This document shows, piece by piece, positions 53,505 to 64,000 of a DNA stretch of 64,000 bases. The stretch covers positions 62,001 through 126,000 of the forward strand of contig NZ_SRRY01000002.1 of NCBI RefSeq assembly GCF_004792295.1, in the 5' to 3' direction. The position numbers were made by a program, and so were the translations under genes. Each line of letters begins with the position of its first letter. Within the stretch, counting starts at the first letter, position 1. The notes under the pieces are model-generated. The model saw only the letters and a program-made list of their open reading frames with translations, made no database searches and had not been told where the DNA came from. This stretch comes from Pseudoalteromonas sp. MEBiC 03607. GTDB lineage: Bacteria; Pseudomonadota; Gammaproteobacteria; Enterobacterales; Alteromonadaceae.

Positions 53505-54473
53505 ATGGATAAACCTGCAGTGCCATTGAATGAGCAAGCTCGCCTTGACGAATTGCGTTCGCTTGAAATATTAGATACGCAAAGAGAACCTGTTTTCGAC
53601 AGAATCACACGCCTTGCTCAGCAATTCTTTTCAGTGCCAATTTGCATCATAAGTTTAGTTGATGAGCAACGTCAGTGGTTTAAGTCTTGTGTTGGTTTAA
53701 ATGTCAGTGAAACTGCCCGAGATATCTCATTTTGTGGCCATGCAATCCTACAAGACGAACCTTTTGTGATTAATGATGCGTTGAAAGACAAAAGGTTTGC
53801 AGATAATCCGCTAGTAGTTGGAGAGCCACATATTCGCTTTTATGCGGGATGCCCAATCATCCTTAAATCAGGTAATTGTATTGGAACACTGTGTATTATT
53901 GACTATAAACCACGCACATTGAGTAATAAAAATCTTCAAGCGCTGAAAGATTTTGCTGCAATTATTGAGCGTGAATTTGCCATATTGCAACTTGCTACAA
54001 TGGACGAATTGACCTTGCTCCCTAATCGTCGAGGTTTTACAAGCACTGCTGAGCATTATTTAGATTTGTGTATTAGGCAGCAATTAAATGCCAAATTGGT
54101 ATTTATAGATTTAGATAACTTCAAATACATTAATGATAACTTTGGGCATTCTGCTGGTGATAGAGTTCTGAAAGAATTTGCATCATTACTAAAAGAATAC
54201 TGCCGAAAAGCAGACTTATATGCACGTTTGAGTGGGGATGAGTTCGTGATTCTGTTTACTGATTTAAACACCTCAGAATGCGAAACAATCATGCAACGTC
54301 TACTGCAGTCATTTTGTAATTTACCTTCGAGTTTTACAGGTCAAAGCATATTGAGTTTTTCTTATGGAATTGCTGATTTTTCGGGCCAGCAACCCTGTTC
54401 ACTTGCAAAGCTATTAGCTGTTGCTGATAGTAGAATGTATAACGCAAAGGTACAAAAAAAGGCTCAATTATGA
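53505..54473 (+). CDS. GAF-GGDEF diguanylate cyclase
   Basis: A 322-residue soluble signalling protein. A GAF domain covers residues ~25-155 (FFSVPICIISLVDEQRQWFKS, and ISFCGHAI; an IRFYAGCPI segment is typical of this GAF group). A GGDEF domain (~160-322) starts LTLLPNRRGF; the active site is SGDEF at 243-247, a variant generally active, and RKAD at 234-237 is an intact inhibitory I-site. The GAF ligand is unknown. The stop codon TGA lies inside the terminator stem. Confidence 0.85.
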   Translation: MDKPAVPLNEQARLDELRSLEILDTQREPVFDRITRLAQQFFSVPICIISLVDEQRQWFKSCVGLNVSETARDISFCGHAILQDEPFVINDALKDKRFADNPLVVGEPHIRFYAGCPIILKSGNCIGTLCIIDYKPRTLSNKNLQALKDFAAIIEREFAILQLATMDELTLLPNRRGFTSTAEHYLDLCIRQQLNAKLVFIDLDNFKYINDNFGHSAGDRVLKEFASLLKEYCRKADLYARLSGDEFVILFTDLNTSECETIMQRLLQSFCNLPSSFTGQSILSFSYGIADFSGQQPCSLAKLLAVADSRMYNAKVQKKAQL

Positions 54474-54482
54474 GCCTTTTTA
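54456..54482 (+). terminator. Terminator overlapping the GAF-GGDEF stop codon
   Basis: Stem AAAAAGGCTCA (54456-54466) and complement from 54471, loop ATTA, followed by T residues. The TGA stop (54471-54473) is the first part of the 3' arm. The symmetric A/T tails could also serve the convergent antiporter gene. Confidence 0.8.
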
Positions 54483-54498
54483 ATGACTAATGGCATAC

Positions 54499-55782
54499 TC
54501 ACTGTTGCGTTTTAGCAGATTGAATACTGCTTTGGATCAATGGTGAGATTGTTAAGCCTTGTACAATAATCGAAAAAATCACAACTACATAAGTCACTAT
54601 TACTATTAGGTCATGCAAGTCAGACCCTGCAATCATCACTTGATCGCGTGGGATGGCAGCTGCCATTGCTAGTGCTAATCCACCACGCAGGCCGCCCCAA
54701 GTTAAGATTTTTACCGAGTGTTTGTCGTATTGACGATACTTTTTAAAGAATACAAATGGCGCACCTACACTTATAAATCGCGCTAGCAACACCACAGGTA
54801 CCATGAGTAGACCTAAACCGATTTCTTCAAAGGTAATAGGCATAGTCACGATGAGCATACCGATGATCAAAAACAGCAAGGCGTTTAAAAAACTATCGGT
54901 GGCATGCCAAAAGTCTTTTACATAACGGGTATCTTCAGGCCCTGTGCGCTCTGTTGCCTTTGAGCGGGTAATATTACCAAGCAAAATACCACTGGTAACC
55001 ATGGCAAGTGCGCCCGATATTTCCCAAATATTCGCTGCTGCAAAACCAGCGGTTGGGATGGTCAAAGTTAGAAGTAACCGAATATTCACATCGCGGCTAT
55101 TGATGATCAAAAAGTGCCCAACCAATGCAATGACTAACCCAAACACAATACCGCCAATGGCATCCACTAAGAACAGTTCGGCAACATCAGCAAAAGTGGC
55201 TTCGGTGCCATAAAAGGCCACTGAAAATATGGTGGTGAATATGACTAAGCCAATACCATCATTAAACAAAGACTCACCTTCAACTTGCACAGAAATTCCT
55301 TCTGGGGCTCGCATTTGTTTAATAATGGCTAACACGGCAATCGGATCGGTTGGGCTTATTAATGCTCCAAACAGCAAGCAATAAATAAACGGCACTGGCC
55401 ATCCAACAAAGGCAAATAAGTAATAACTTAAATAACCGACTATGACCGTAGAGGTTATGGTTGAAAATAGCACTAATGCAGTTATCTCCCATCGTTGTTT
55501 ACGAAGGGCTGCCAAGTTGATTTCCAATGCCCCTGCGAATAGCAAAAACCCAAGCATGCCTTTTAATAGCAACTGATTAAAGTTGATACTAGAAACAATC
55601 TGAGTTATTTCGAGGGCCGTGCTATCACCGAGCATTTTAACGGCAAGTATAAGAAGTAAAGAAATAACAACAGAGCCTGTTGTTATAGCAATCGTGGTTT
55701 GCATTTTGAGGATATATTGGTTAGCAAAAGCAATAAAAATAGCTAATGCTGAAAGAAAACAAATGAGGTACCAAGCATTCAT
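54499..55782 (-). CDS. CPA1-family Na+/H+ (cation/proton) antiporter
   Basis: A 427-residue inner-membrane antiporter with about 12-13 transmembrane helices. CPA1/NhaP signatures are ISPTDPIAVLAI, GESLFNDGIGLVIFTTIF (the ND ion-binding pair) and LTWGGLRGGLALAMA. It probably exports Na+ or K+ for protons, useful for a marine bacterium; ion choice cannot be told from sequence. AAGGT precedes the ATG. It stands alone, convergent with the GGDEF gene. Confidence 0.87.
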   Translation of the reverse strand: MNAWYLICFLSALAIFIAFANQYILKMQTTIAITTGSVVISLLLILAVKMLGDSTALEITQIVSSINFNQLLLKGMLGFLLFAGALEINLAALRKQRWEITALVLFSTITSTVIVGYLSYYLFAFVGWPVPFIYCLLFGALISPTDPIAVLAIIKQMRAPEGISVQVEGESLFNDGIGLVIFTTIFSVAFYGTEATFADVAELFLVDAIGGIVFGLVIALVGHFLIINSRDVNIRLLLTLTIPTAGFAAANIWEISGALAMVTSGILLGNITRSKATERTGPEDTRYVKDFWHATDSFLNALLFLIIGMLIVTMPITFEEIGLGLLMVPVVLLARFISVGAPFVFFKKYRQYDKHSVKILTWGGLRGGLALAMAAAIPRDQVMIAGSDLHDLIVIVTYVVVIFSIIVQGLTISPLIQSSIQSAKTQQ

Positions 55783-56003
55783 TGTTTGACCTTAAATATT
55801 TGTATAACAAGACGCAGAAAGCTGTCACTTTCTGGCCGCATATAGTACGCCTCTAATATAGGTATGTCACAGTGTTTATGCGATTTTTATGACTTTTTAG
55901 AGTAAAAATACTTGATGCTGATTGCATATGTATAATTGCTGTTAAAAATGTCTAAAAAGAGACATAAAAAGCCCTGCAAAACATGTAGCATTGATAAGTT
56001 TAG

Positions 56004-57083
56004 TTAGGTCAATTTGTTGAACTGGGCAGATTCTTGACTGGTATTTATAGCCCTGATTGGATAAGGAATCACAATGCCTTCTTCGGCGTAACGTTTATGG
56101 AGTGCTTTTATAAACGCTGATTTAACCCAAAATCGGTTGAAGTACTCTTTTGCTCTTAGCATCACCGTAAAGTTAATACTTGATTGATCAAAGGTGTGAA
56201 ACACCACAAAAGTATCGTAGTCATCAACACCCCATTGATGACTTTTTAAAATCTGTCTGGCAACATCCAAAGTCACTTGCTCAACTTTTTCAAGGTCTGA
56301 GCCATAATGAACACCCACCTCAACGGGGACGCTGAGTTCTTTTTCGGGATAAAAGTAATTAATGATGCGTGATTTAGACAGCTGACTATTTGGGATGACT
56401 ATCATGTTATTCGGCAACATTTTTACCCATGTAGAGCGCCAACCAATTTTTTCAACAAAACCTTGGTCGCCACTTTCAAGTTCTATAAAGTCGCCAACCC
56501 GAATAGGTTTATCAATCACCAACTGAACGCCTGAAAAGAAGTTTTCAAGTGTAGGTTGCAAAGCCAAAGCAACAGCAAGTGAGGTAATGCCCAAAGAGGC
56601 AATAATCGGAGTGATTGAAATCCCCAACGTGCCCAATAACACCAATAAGCCAATACAGACTATGGCGCAGCGGATCAAGCCTTTAATGATGCTATGACTA
56701 TTCGAAACAACCACTGAGCGGGCACTGTAATAATCAACGGTGCCAAATAAGAAATGGTCTAAAAATAACACTAAGGCAAAAATACAAATGGCTTTAGCGG
56801 TGGCTGCAATGGGTAAGGGGTGTTCGGCCATAAAGCCGGTGATGTTTAATAACTGACCAAAAATGATCACAAGCACCATCATTGTGCACAAGGTCAATGG
56901 CGTAGAAAGTGAGTTAACAAGCAAGGTATCGAACACAAAATCAGTTCGTTGGGTCCATTTTTTTAGGCAATAGATAATTACAAACTTTAATAAAAACAGG
57001 GTTATGGCGGCTAGTACAGTGCCGCCAATGACGACCAGCCAAGGCTCATTTAGCCATTCATTTTGTATTAGTTCAGTAATCAT
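56004..57083 (-). CDS. MscS-family mechanosensitive channel
   Basis: A 359-residue membrane protein with about five N-terminal helices. The pore helix reads IIASLGITSLAVALALQPTLENFFSG, and the beta domain GDFIELESGDQGFVEKIGWRSTWVKMLPNNMIVIPNSQLSKS is the standard MscS motif, followed by the C-terminal vestibule. It releases solutes on osmotic downshift. The number of N-terminal helices resembles the YnaI/YbdG types rather than the three-helix MscS. AAGGA lies six bases before the ATG. Confidence 0.88.
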   Translation of the reverse strand: MITELIQNEWLNEPWLVVIGGTVLAAITLFLLKFVIIYCLKKWTQRTDFVFDTLLVNSLSTPLTLCTMMVLVIIFGQLLNITGFMAEHPLPIAATAKAICIFALVLFLDHFLFGTVDYYSARSVVVSNSHSIIKGLIRCAIVCIGLLVLLGTLGISITPIIASLGITSLAVALALQPTLENFFSGVQLVIDKPIRVGDFIELESGDQGFVEKIGWRSTWVKMLPNNMIVIPNSQLSKSRIINYFYPEKELSVPVEVGVHYGSDLEKVEQVTLDVARQILKSHQWGVDDYDTFVVFHTFDQSSINFTVMLRAKEYFNRFWVKSAFIKALHKRYAEEGIVIPYPIRAINTSQESAQFNKLT

Positions 57084-59666
<2,583 letters not shown>

Positions 59667-59677
59667 CCACCCTTTTA

Positions 59678-59699
59678 GGGAGCTTCGGCTCCCTTTTTT
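59678..59699 (+). terminator. Terminator of the M4 protease gene
   Basis: GGGAGC, TTCG tetraloop, GCTCCC, then six T residues. It is a classical strong terminator, so the M28 gene next to it is probably transcribed from its own promoter or by read-through. Confidence 0.92.
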
Positions 59700-59734
59700 A
59701 TTTTATTAAAATACACATCATAAAAGGATTGATT

Positions 59735-61597
59735 ATGACAACCCGTCTAACGCAGTGCCTCGTGGGTTTTGCCACGCTATCACTAAGCCAAGTAAGTTAT
59801 GCAGCGCAAGACGAAACAATTTGGGTCACCATTGATGCCCTTGCTGCAGAGCACTTTCAACAAGATACAGTGAGTAAACGTAAACAAAGCAGTAATTTTG
59901 CGATGCAAAAATCGGCTTTGAATCAAGTTAATTTTATGCGCGTTAACAAGCAGGATATTGCTGGTTTAAGTGAGTTTATGCACGATAACTATCATCGCTG
60001 CGGTGGTTTTGTCGCCCATGAATCATTAGCAGATGCCGAGCTTTATACTCAGCAATTAAATGCGGTGTCGAACATTGCGATGAATGCCAGCCTTGTTAAC
60101 TACAGCATTAATAATGCCGCGACAGTTAACGCGCTAATATCTTCGATTAATACTAGTGAACTAAGCGATAAAGTTAATAGTATGATGAACTTTCATAACC
60201 GTTATTATGCAGTGCAAAGTGGTATTGATGCAGCAGATTGGTTAAAGAGCCATTGGCAACAAATAGCCAGTAGTCGCAGTGATATCAGTGTTGAATATTT
60301 TAACCATAGCTTTTCGCAGTCATCAGTTATTGTGACTATTCCTGGTGCAGAAAAAGCAGATGAAATCGTCGTTATTGGTGGTCATTTAGACTCAATCAAT
60401 CAGTCAAATCCAAGTAATGGTCGTGCTCCCGGTGCAGATGATAATGCCTCGGGTATTGCGGTGCTTACACAAACCCTAAAAGCGATTGTAGAAAATAACT
60501 ACCAACCTCAGCGAACCATTCAAATTATGGGGTTTGCTGCTGAAGAAGTGGGTCTTAGAGGCTCAAAAGATATTGCTCAAAGTTATAAAGCACAGGGTAA
60601 GAATGTTGTAGGCATGGTGCAGTTTGATATGACTGGCAATAACGGCAGCAGCACAGATATTGTGATGATGACCGACTACACAAACTCATCGCAAAATCAG
60701 TATCTATCGCAGTTGCTCGATGCTTATCAACCCTCAGTGAGCTATGGCTTTGATCAATGTGGTTATGGCTGCTCAGATCATGCCTCTTGGTATCAACAAG
60801 GATTTGCCGCCTCAATGCCATTTGAATCAACAATGAGTGATATCAACCCATTGATCCACACATCAAATGATGCCCAATTTAATGCGGCTCACGCGAGTAA
60901 ATTTGCCAAATTGGCAGTGAGTTATGTTGCTGAAATGGCCAAAAATGCCGGTGATGTGGTGACTGAGCCGACTAATCAGCTTGAAAATGGCGTAGCTAAA
61001 ACGGGTTTGGCTGGCGCAGCAAAAGAGCAGCTATTCTTTACGCTCGAGGTACCTGCAATGAGCAGTAACCTTGAGTTTGTAACCGAGGGCGGCTCCGGTG
61101 ATGCCGATTTATACGTTAAATTTGGCAGTAAGCCGACCTTACAAGACTTTGACTGTAAAAGCACAACCTCTACAAGTAATGAAAGTTGTGTGATGTCGTC
61201 AGTTCAAACTGGAACTTATCATGTCATGGTCGAAGCGTGGAATGAGATTTCGAATGTGTCACTCACGGGAAGCTACAGTACCTCTGGTGGCAGCGAAAAC
61301 GTTGATCGAACTGAGACAAACGTGAGTGTGGCTACCGGGAGTTGGCGGCGCTTTACTCAACAAATACCCGCTGGCCTTAGTAATTTAACGGTGACGATTA
61401 CTGGCGGTAGTGGCGATGCAGATTTGTATGTTAACTATGGCTCAGCGTCAACAAGTTCAAATTATCTATGTCGGCCTTACAAAAATGGTAACGAAGAAAG
61501 TTGTCAATTTGATAACCCACAAAGTGGAACTTGGTACATAGATTTACAGGGTTACCGAGCTGCATCAGGCGTGACATTAACGATTCAAGGACAATGA
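59735..61597 (+). CDS. Secreted M28 aminopeptidase with two PPC domains
   Basis: A 620-residue exported aminopeptidase of the Vibrio leucine-aminopeptidase type. Signal peptide 1-22; propeptide to about 145; M28 catalytic domain ~150-405; PPC domains ~415-515 and ~520-620. Co-catalytic zinc ligands are His217 (GGHLDS), Asp235 (GADDNASG), Glu271 with catalytic Glu270 (AAEEVG), Asp298 (QFDMTGN) and His375 (LIHTSND). ATG 59735 has AGGA six bases upstream; TTG 59729 is less likely. The PPC pair closely resembles that of the M4 protease upstream, suggesting domain duplication or shared secretion. Confidence 0.92.
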   Translation: MTTRLTQCLVGFATLSLSQVSYAAQDETIWVTIDALAAEHFQQDTVSKRKQSSNFAMQKSALNQVNFMRVNKQDIAGLSEFMHDNYHRCGGFVAHESLADAELYTQQLNAVSNIAMNASLVNYSINNAATVNALISSINTSELSDKVNSMMNFHNRYYAVQSGIDAADWLKSHWQQIASSRSDISVEYFNHSFSQSSVIVTIPGAEKADEIVVIGGHLDSINQSNPSNGRAPGADDNASGIAVLTQTLKAIVENNYQPQRTIQIMGFAAEEVGLRGSKDIAQSYKAQGKNVVGMVQFDMTGNNGSSTDIVMMTDYTNSSQNQYLSQLLDAYQPSVSYGFDQCGYGCSDHASWYQQGFAASMPFESTMSDINPLIHTSNDAQFNAAHASKFAKLAVSYVAEMAKNAGDVVTEPTNQLENGVAKTGLAGAAKEQLFFTLEVPAMSSNLEFVTEGGSGDADLYVKFGSKPTLQDFDCKSTTSTSNESCVMSSVQTGTYHVMVEAWNEISNVSLTGSYSTSGGSENVDRTETNVSVATGSWRRFTQQIPAGLSNLTVTITGGSGDADLYVNYGSASTSSNYLCRPYKNGNEESCQFDNPQSGTWYIDLQGYRAASGVTLTIQGQ

Positions 61598-61622
61598 TTT
61601 AAATGCAATCATACTTTTAACC

Positions 61623-61645
61623 ATGAGGAAGCCTTGCTTCCTCAT
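61623..61645 (+). terminator. Probable terminator after the M28 gene
   Basis: A perfect 10-bp stem (61623-61632 with 61636-61645), loop CTT, followed by only a weak T stretch (TTAGTCTT). Confidence 0.55.
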
Positions 61646-61701
61646 TTAGTCTTGCCCTTGGCAAGTCAGTTACGTAAAATCTGCCCATCACTTTTAATCT
61701 A

Positions 61702-63618
61702 TTGGCGAAGTTTATCAAACAACTTTTCAGTGCCACTGGCCCCCTTGCACTTTCTCTTGATGGATATACTCCTCGGCAGCCACAAATTGACATGGCTGTT
61801 GCAGTTGATGATGCCTTAAAAAAACGTCACCAATTAGTGGTTGAGGCGGGCACAGGCACGGGTAAAACCTATGCTTACTTAGCGCCTGCGTTAAAATCAA
61901 AAGGCAAAACCATCATCTCAACGGGTTCAAAAGCACTGCAAGAGCAGTTATTTCACCGTGATTTACCCAATTTAGTCAAAGCACTGAGCGCCACTAAAAA
62001 AGTTGCCCTTTTAAAAGGCCGCGCGAATTATTTGTGTACGTATCGTTTAAGTCAGCATGTTGCGCATGTGCCAACAGATGATCCTGATGTAATGCATCAA
62101 CTCGCGATGGTGGCAAAGTTTGCAAGCGAAACCCGTTCCGGCGATTTAGCGGATTGTATTGGCATAGAAGAAGACGCCAAAGTACTGCCTTATGTTAGCT
62201 CAACTGCTGATAACTGTTTGGGTAAAGAGTGCCCCGATTTTCAAGATTGCTATATTCGTAAAGCGCGCTTAAACGCCATGGAAGCTGATGTGGTGGTGAT
62301 CAACCATCATTTATTCTTTGCCGATATGGCTGTAAAAGACACGGGTTTTGCTGAATTAATGCCTACGGCAGATGCCTATATTTTTGATGAGGCGCATCAG
62401 CTTAGTGAAATTGCCAGTGACTATTTTGGTGAAAGTGTTAGCACTAAAAAGCTGGTGGATTTAATTAATGACTTACGAGCAATATACCGTGCAGATATCC
62501 CGGATATGCTGCAATTAGGTAAAACCCTCAACAAGTTAGAAACCAGCGTAGCAGATTTACGCTTACAGTTTGGGGTTGATGGTAGCCGTGGTGATTGGCG
62601 TGAAAAGCTGGCTGATAAAGAGATTTGTGCAGCACTGCACCGAGTAATTAGCGACCTCGACTTTTTATACCAAGTATTAAAGTTATGCTTAGACCGTAGC
62701 GAAAAAATAGAGCATCCATTTGAGCGTACACTGGCCTTTAAAGGTCAGTTAGAGCGGGTATTTGATACCGCACAAACGGGCTATAGTTATTGGTACGAAA
62801 CCACTCGCCGATACCTAACGGTAAACATTACACCGCTTAATGTATCGGCTAAATTCGCACAAATGATGAAAGACACGGGAGCTGGCTTTGTGTTTACATC
62901 GGCCACTTTATCGGTCGATAACGACTTAGCGCACTTTAACGCCAGCCTTGGCTTAAAACCAGCGCAAAGCATGATTGTTGAAAGTCCGTTTGATTATCAA
63001 CAACAAGCGCTACTTTGCTTACCGCGCTACTTACCTGAGTCTCACGCGAATAATATGCCCCATGCTATTATTAAGTTGACCCTTGAGTTGATAAAATCAG
63101 CAAAAGGTCGCTGCTTTGTGCTATTTACTAGCTATCGTATGATGCACTTAGTGGCTGAAGGTTTAACCACACAAATGGATTATCCGGTTTATATGCAAGG
63201 GCAAATGTCTAAACGCATTATCCTTGAGAAGTTTACCCGTCACGGTAATGCCGTTTTACTCGGCACAGCCTCATTTTGGGAAGGCGTAGATGTTAGAGGC
63301 AGTACATTAAGTTGTGTTATCATTGATAAATTGCCGTTTGCCGCACCAGATGACCCATTATTGCAAGCAAAAATGCAAGATTGCCAGCTGCAAGGTAAAG
63401 ACCCATTTGCGCATATTCAATTACCCCAAGCGGTGATTGCATTAAAGCAAGGGGTAGGGCGACTTATTCGCGATAGTAAAGATAAAGGTGTGCTGGTTAT
63501 TTGCGATAATCGCTTAGTAACACGCCATTACGGCCAAGTATTTTTAAAAAGTTTGCCACCCATGCGCCGCACACGCGATTTAGCAATGGCAAACGCGTTT
63601 TTAGAACAGATCAATTAG
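61702..63618 (+). CDS. yoaA: XPD/DinG-family ATP-dependent helicase YoaA
   Basis: A 638-residue superfamily 2 5'-3' helicase with an iron-sulfur cluster. Walker A is EAGTGTGKTYAY (~48-59), the DEAH box is at 229-232, and four cysteines (C112, C172, C177, C183) sit where XPD-type 4Fe-4S ligands lie. The late motif QGVGRLIRDSKDKG is present. In E. coli YoaA unwinds damaged DNA with the HolC clamp-loader subunit. The only in-frame start that gives the usual N terminus is TTG 61702, without a good Shine-Dalgarno, so the start is less certain. It precedes tsaB, as in E. coli. Confidence 0.9.
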   Translation: MAKFIKQLFSATGPLALSLDGYTPRQPQIDMAVAVDDALKKRHQLVVEAGTGTGKTYAYLAPALKSKGKTIISTGSKALQEQLFHRDLPNLVKALSATKKVALLKGRANYLCTYRLSQHVAHVPTDDPDVMHQLAMVAKFASETRSGDLADCIGIEEDAKVLPYVSSTADNCLGKECPDFQDCYIRKARLNAMEADVVVINHHLFFADMAVKDTGFAELMPTADAYIFDEAHQLSEIASDYFGESVSTKKLVDLINDLRAIYRADIPDMLQLGKTLNKLETSVADLRLQFGVDGSRGDWREKLADKEICAALHRVISDLDFLYQVLKLCLDRSEKIEHPFERTLAFKGQLERVFDTAQTGYSYWYETTRRYLTVNITPLNVSAKFAQMMKDTGAGFVFTSATLSVDNDLAHFNASLGLKPAQSMIVESPFDYQQQALLCLPRYLPESHANNMPHAIIKLTLELIKSAKGRCFVLFTSYRMMHLVAEGLTTQMDYPVYMQGQMSKRIILEKFTRHGNAVLLGTASFWEGVDVRGSTLSCVIIDKLPFAAPDDPLLQAKMQDCQLQGKDPFAHIQLPQAVIALKQGVGRLIRDSKDKGVLVICDNRLVTRHYGQVFLKSLPPMRRTRDLAMANAFLEQIN

Positions 63619-63628
63619 AGTAACTTAG

Positions 63629-64000
63629 ATGATTAAACACAATATTCTTGCCTTAGATGCATCAACTGAAGCGTTATCGCTGGTGCTACATTATCAAGGG
63701 CAAACATTTCATCATTTTGAAGAGTGCCCACAGCAGCACAGCCAAAAGATTTTGCCTTTAATTGATGAGTTACTCGCAAAGGCGCAATGTAAACTAACCG
63801 ATTTAGATGTGATTGGTTTTGGTCAAGGACCGGGTAGCTTTACGGGCGTGCGTATTAGTGTTGCGATTGCTCAAGGTTTAGCGTATGCCGCACGTTTACC
63901 TTTGGTTGGCGTATCAACATTGCAGATGATGGCGCAACAAGCATTTGAACAACACCAAGCAAGTGATGTGTTTTCTGCGATTGATGCGCGTATGGGTGAG
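63629..64000 (+). CDS. tsaB: tRNA threonylcarbamoyladenosine biosynthesis protein TsaB (3' end outside window)
   Basis: 124 residues are visible before the window ends. The ATG at 63629 lies ten bases past yoaA. ILALDASTEALSLVLHY and DVIGFGQGPGSFTGVRISVAIAQGLA are signature segments of TsaB (YeaZ), the ASKHA-fold partner of TsaD needed for the t6A37 modification of ANN-decoding tRNAs. Incomplete here only because the window stops. Confidence 0.93.
   Translation, partial: MIKHNILALDASTEALSLVLHYQGQTFHHFEECPQQHSQKILPLIDELLAKAQCKLTDLDVIGFGQGPGSFTGVRISVAIAQGLAYAARLPLVGVSTLQMMAQQAFEQHQASDVFSAIDARMGE

Overview
The window looks like the chromosome of a marine gammaproteobacterium of the Alteromonadales, most like Pseudoalteromonas. 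This is inferred from the low-to-moderate GC, a vibriolysin-type M4 protease and an M28 aminopeptidase that both carry twin PPC domains, an NAD-type isocitrate dehydrogenase, a canonical hisGDCBHAFI operon with a His leader peptide, and the RpoE/ChrR photo-oxidative stress cluster. It is mostly core chromosome. The only mobile element seen is one HUH (REP-associated type) transposase. No phage, CRISPR array, rRNA or tRNA gene was recognised.

Layout. 1-5.6 kb: the 3' end of glycogen synthase, an EAL/HDOD protein, a DUF418 membrane protein, a periplasmic sugar-binding-like protein and rluF. 5.7-11.8 kb: an RND efflux pump (permease plus lipoprotein adaptor) divergent from a LysR regulator, then an alkyltransferase-like DNA repair protein and a hemolysin III family protein. 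12.0-12.5 kb: two small unrecognised genes, one for an exported protein and one for a 37-residue membrane peptide, behind a perfect inverted repeat.

12.5-22.8 kb is the most interesting block. It holds a LON-domain protein, an ECF sigma factor, its ChrR-type zinc anti-sigma factor, and a tightly overlapping run: DUF523/DUF1722 protein, photolyase, SnoaL-like protein, SDR, FAD oxidoreductase, DUF1365 protein, CFA-synthase-like methyltransferase, DUF2878 protein, chalcone-isomerase-like protein and DUF3833 lipoprotein. Three copies of the same promoter-like motif, TGATCN-N16-CGTA, lie 36-38 bases before three start codons (LON gene, sigma factor, chalcone-isomerase-like gene). This suggests the sigma factor drives its own operon and its neighbours. 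By analogy with RpoE/ChrR in Rhodobacter, the regulon would answer singlet oxygen by repairing DNA and remodelling membrane fatty acids.

23-28.6 kb: hupB, then ilvIH with a newly read Leu/Val-rich leader peptide and attenuator, the HUH transposase flanked by short repeats, and NAD-type isocitrate dehydrogenase. 28.8-38.4 kb: an unrecognised 565-residue protein, a DUF3192 protein, xni, ppnN, a diguanylate cyclase, an M61 peptidase, a GT25 glycosyltransferase, a DUF1289 protein and a lipoprotein. 38.4-39.2 kb: a DGSG-repeat exported protein interrupted by an amber codon just after its signal peptide. 39.3-45.6 kb: an AraC-associated cluster with two paralogous cupins (one exported), a Tat-signal zinc alcohol dehydrogenase, a serine hydrolase, a cyclophilin-like protein and an alpha/beta hydrolase. 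45.7-53.0 kb: the his operon with leader peptide and attenuator. 53.2-64 kb: a small charged protein, a GAF-GGDEF protein, a CPA1 antiporter, an MscS channel, the M4 and M28 exoproteases, yoaA and the start of tsaB.

All calls come from reading the sequence and knowledge of protein families. No database search was run.
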